DNA from: Halichondria panicea
Taxonomy: Eukaryota; Porifera; Demospongiae; Suberitida; Halichondriidae
Reading direction: 5' to 3'
Assembly: GCF_963675165.1 (NCBI RefSeq)
Contig: NC_087384.1
Coordinates: forward strand, 2,006,501 to 2,070,500
DNA length: 64,000 bases
The stretch's first letter is position 1. Each line of letters opens with the position of its first letter. A program made the translations under genes and the position numbers. Of this stretch, positions 60,468-64,000 are shown one piece after another. The notes under the pieces are model-generated. The model saw only the letters and a list, made by a program, of their open reading frames with translations, ran no database searches and was not told the DNA's origin.

Positions 60468-61013
60468 AATGACTCAAATTAATACCCGTTTATAACATCG
60501 TATCTAAGTAACCTAGCTAGTGGGTTATTTTGAGGCACATTCACGGACTGCCCAAACTAGCTAGTCGCGGATTTTAGAGGTTCAATTGGCCACAGCAGAG
60601 ATCGAGGTCTTTCAACCTATTTTCGAGATTCAAGGTCAATCCTCGAAAACCTTATATAGATAGTGCATCGAGCATGCATGAATGATTCATTGCCTCAATT
60701 TAGGACAAACCTGCAAAAGTTCATTACATTCGAGGTATATATATAAGATCCGTCATCGTTTTTAAGCCGCGGCTATTATCTAGCTGCCACATCGCTATTC
60801 CGGCGCTGTAAGGGTGACCGAGTCTACTGTTCTCATTTAATTTACATAGCAGTGCAGTAAGTAATATATAGCGCACAAGAATAATACCCCCCCTGCATGT
60901 ACATGCAATCATTCTGGTATATTTATAGCTATTAATAATTATGGGATATCGAAACATTTCAACAATTTACACAAAACACAACATACACAACCACACATAG
61001 TGATAAAGCTGAT

Positions 61014-61619
61014 CTAAGGGTTCTGTTCTGGCATCTCTACAGTCCATGGACCAGAGTGCTGTATTATGTGCACCTCCTCACAGCTCCTATATATGCATGG
61101 AGGCAATAAAGAGTGAGTTATTGGGTAGTACAACCGCAACCTATCAATGACAGGTGGGTGCAGGGCATACATCTGTTAGGCTATAGACACACTGAGTGTG
61201 AGTGGTAGACTATGGGCATAGGGCACAAAGTTTGCAATGTAACATTCAAATACCACACATGATGTACACAATAATATTATTATCTCGAGCTCACCTTCGA
61301 GGATCGAGGGCAGACATAACTTGTGCAGCAATCGCCTCTTTCTTCATCTGTCTAACATCTCCAGAAGGGCCCTGAATGTCGCTTGTGAAGGCTTCTTTCT
61401 TTTCCAGATTTCAAACACTTGATCATAGCTATATAGGTGGTTATACTGTCAATTTTCTTCAACCGAACGTCAGTTTGCTCGCCAGGGGTTAATTCCAACG
61501 CATCGACATAGAGTTCTACATTATCAAAGCAGGCAGCCAAATATGATACATCTTTTTGTTGGATTTCCCTGTCACCCAGTTGATTTGTGAAATAGTGCAT
61601 GAGTTGACATTTGCCCACA
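61014..61619 (-). pseudogene. decayed Death-domain end of a ROCO paralogue
   Basis: Two parts match the 3' end of the main ROCO gene. 61295-61619 has REIQQKDVSYLAACFDNVEL and ALELTPGEQTDV, then loses frame where one base is missing relative to the intact copy, and again just before MKKEAIAAQV. 61014-61086 matches the last exon and here reads SCEEVHIIQHSGPWTVEMPE to a stop in the phase set by the preceding donor. With two frameshifts it is probably a pseudogene. The upstream exons are replaced by repeat sequence. Confidence 0.65.
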
Positions 61620-61905
61620 CTGCAAAAACACTTTTGTTATTGTGACACAGTTTGCTACCGGCACAAAATGTTATCTTGACAAAACGTTTGTCAATTTCCT
61701 GCAATTATTGTTATAACGACAAATCATAGTTTATTTAACTATTAATATAGTTTATCTAACTATTAATATTTGTTATTATAATGGTAGATTGTTATTTGAA
61801 CACATGTGTTGTCATTTTGTCGAAGTGTTGTTGATCTCACATTTAGTGGAAGTTACCGTTCATTGTCAAATTAACATTAATGTGTGACAATAACAAATTA
61901 TAAAG
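61617..61905. mobile_element. possible MITE next to the pseudogene
   Basis: The segment between CTTTTGTTATTGTGACAC and GTGTGACAATAACAAATT looks like an inverted-repeat pair, AT-rich inside. It starts exactly where homology to the intact Death exon ends, so it may have truncated the paralogue. The termini are not sharply defined. Confidence 0.35.
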
Positions 61906-62994
61906 TTACAGCTAGAACTCTACTAAAAGATACGTGCAAGTTTGCATCACTGATTTCAACCTACTCAACCTATACTCGATTACCCTAGCTCATAATAAAT
62001 TGTCTACACTGAAACATCTCAGTTGCCCTGATGCTTATATCTTTGCATGCTCATGTTCAATTGTGTATGTAGCAATTGGAGACTTGTGACTGGGCATGGT
62101 AAGTTACAGTGGCAGTGAAGAAGTCAGGAGCCTCCAGAGTCCTTCAGTGCAGTGCAGTGCAGGCAGCCTTCTCTCTAGCCTCCTTCACAAGGCCTGGCCG
62201 AAGAGCGGCCTGGGATCGAGGCTACCTTCTCTCTAGCCTCTAACTCTAGCTAGTCTCGAGGCCAGATTCTGATAAGGAGAGTTTAGCCTCGGACTATAAT
62301 TATAAGCTGGAACTATAGGTGTGGCATGAGGGGGCGTTCAGGAATAACAGGGCGAGGCCTCAAACATACTTAGCACATGGTGCTTGCAGCTGCACCAGAC
62401 TGCAGCTGCTCATGCAGCTTTATACCATCACTGACTGCATGCCTGTACCCCTGGCCCTGGCAGTGGGCTACCATGTTCCATGTACACCAGCTAGGATCTA
62501 GGAGTCAAGAGTCACCTGCATCTGCAGCTTGAAAGAAAAGACAATTGCAAGTTAGTCAGTGCTCATTGCTAAACTCAACTTATTGCCCAATACTCTCTTT
62601 CAGATTTTCTTAAAGAGTAGATAGTACCACCATCTCAAAGAAAAAAGTTAAGTTCCATTGCATGCTGTTGGCGCATGGCATGTACATGATCCCAAAACTC
62701 TCTGAATTCACAGTTTACAAATCACTGCTATACCGTATCGGCGTATAACTCCACCATGTACCAGCTTCAAAGAAAAAGGATTTAAGTTATGTTGCTCATT
62801 GCTAAATAAATGTGTTTACGTGTTTCTTCCAGCTGCAGATTTTACCGTACCTCGGCCCCACAATGTGTACCAGCTAGGAGTTTACTTAACCACCTTCATC
62901 GACTTCAAAGAAACGACTTGCAAGTTATGTCAGATTCCATAAAACTATATAGCTAGCTAGAGGGCAACTGTCCCTGGTTTTTCGACCTTCATCT
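61906..62994. other. intergenic sequence, weak repeats
   Basis: No supportable gene. About three degenerate units with CTTCAAAGAAA and GCAAGTTA(T)GT-like blocks at ~120-bp spacing appear between 62500 and 62940. Confidence 0.35.
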
Positions 62995-63805
62995 GTAGCA
63001 TACTGATTTACGAGTTTGTGTCTTCATGTGTCAGTTACACTGGTTTCGACTGGTCAACTTCGTCCATGGGGTGATAGCTAGTATACTGATTTACGAGTTT
63101 GTGTGTATGTGTCCTCATGTGTCAGTTACACTGGTTTCGACTGGTCAACTTCGTCCATGGGGTGATAGCTAGCATACTGATTTACGAGTTTGTGTGTATG
63201 TGTCCTCACGTGTCAGTTACACTGGTTTCGACTGGTCAACTTCGTCCATGGGGTGATAGCTAGCATTGTAATTTACCAGTTTGTGTGTATGTGTCCTCAT
63301 GCGTCAGTTACACTGGTTTCGACTGGTCAACTTCGTCCATGGGGTGATAGCTAGCATTGTAATTTACGAGTTTGTGTGTATGTGTCCTCATGCATCAGTT
63401 ACACTGGTTTCGACTGGTCAACTTCGTCCATGGGGTGATAGCTAGCATTGTAATTTACGAGTTTGTGTGTATGTGTCCTCATGCGTCAGTTACACTGGTT
63501 TCGACTGGTCAACTTCGTCCATGGGGTGATAGCTAGCATTGTAATTTACGAGTTTGTGTGTATGTGTCCTCATGCGTCAGTTACACTGGTTTCGACTGGT
63601 CAACTTCGTCCATGGGGTGATAGCTAGCATACTGATTTATGATTTTGTGTGTATGTGTCCTCACGTGTCAGTTACACTGGTTTCGACTGGTCAACTTCGT
63701 CCATGGGGTGATAGCTATAGCATACTGATTTACGAGTTTGTGTGTATATGTGTCCTCACGTGTCAGTTACACTGGTCAACTTCGTCCATGGGGGTGATAG
63801 CTTAT
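62995..63805. repeat. 91-bp minisatellite, ~9 copies
   Basis: The block TGGTTTCGACTGGTCAACTT recurs at 63041, 63132, 63223, 63314, 63405, 63496, 63587 and 63678, exactly 91 bp apart. A shortened ninth copy follows. Units differ mainly at a few sites (ATACTGATTT or ATTGTAATTT; CATGTGTC or CATGCGTC). The open frames across it are by-products. Confidence 0.95.
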
Positions 63806-63870
63806 ACTATTTACATTTTGCACTACATATGTGTTGGTAACTATAGTGACTTCAATCTTTTGTTCTGTAG

Positions 63871-63971
63871 GGGCTTATTGTGACGAAAATGATCTGAGGG
63901 ATGTAGCGTTCATGAAACCAAACGAAACGCCTGCAGTTCACTGTACTGGAATTTCAAGAAACGCTAAGTGA
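63871..63971 (+). CDS. possible terminal exon, partial gene
   Basis: After the acceptor-like TTTTGTTCTGTAG an open frame encodes AYCDENDLRDVAFMKPNETP then AVHCTGISRNAK and stops at TGA (63969-63971). It could be the last exon of a plus-strand gene whose other exons are not seen. The family is not recognised and the support is only the splice site and open frame. Confidence 0.25.
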
Positions 63972-64000
63972 TGAACACTAAAAACAATTTACTGACAGAA

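Noticed and set aside
62995-63805. CRISPR array
   Set aside because: Regular spacing was considered, but whole 91-bp units repeat without unique spacers, and the genome is eukaryotic.
63554-63883. 109-codon repetitive frame
   Set aside because: It arises from the 91-bp minisatellite, whose period is not a multiple of three.

Overview
The window looks like nuclear DNA of an early-branching animal, most likely a demosponge (Amphimedon-like; this is inference). The reasons are spliced genes with short GT-AG introns, AT-rich spacers full of small inverted-repeat transposons, a compact set of bilaterian-type genes (SMIM14, CHFR, TP53I13, a BICD-type adaptor), an invertebrate-type lysozyme, and a very large ankyrin-ROC-COR-Ig-Death gene.

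Layout. 1-1,321: 5' part of a minus-strand gene with a CLU-like N-terminus, running off the left edge. 2,807-3,640 (-): SMIM14 homologue in three exons. 3,883-9,228 (+): complete 13-exon CHFR ubiquitin ligase. 9,505-11,799 (-): TP53I13-like membrane protein in seven exons. 11,830-16,018 (+): ten-exon coiled-coil dynein-adaptor-like gene whose ATG lies 30 bp from the TP53I13 ATG. 17,814-18,401 (+): intronless i-type lysozyme. 18,402-22,181: gene-poor and rich in foldback elements. 22,182 to about 58,300 (-): one giant gene with about 20 ankyrin repeats, then ROC GTPase, COR, an Ig-like exon, two duplicated linker exons and a Death domain. 61,014-61,619 (-): a decayed paralogue of the Death-domain end. 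62,995-63,805: a 91-bp minisatellite, followed by a possible terminal exon at the right edge.

The most notable feature is the ankyrin exon array (35,000-53,216). Sixteen exons of exactly 99 nt, all phase 0-0, alternate between two classes. They sit in tandem segmental duplications whose introns are almost identical. Differences between exons are concentrated in a few codons that correspond to the exposed binding positions of ankyrin repeats. This is the pattern expected of a diversifying recognition surface on a signalling receptor with GTPase and Death modules. It also leaves room for exon-skipping diversity, because any subset of exons keeps the frame.

Transposable elements are abundant and nested. 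They include foldbacks with TACCGTA ends, pogo/Tigger-like MITEs that keep the start of a transposase, hAT-like elements with 5-bp target duplications, and a CCCATA-ended element that carries a coding exon and whose insertion is proven by paralogous empty sites. All exon boundaries were read by eye from splice sites and codon phase. No alignment or expression data were available.
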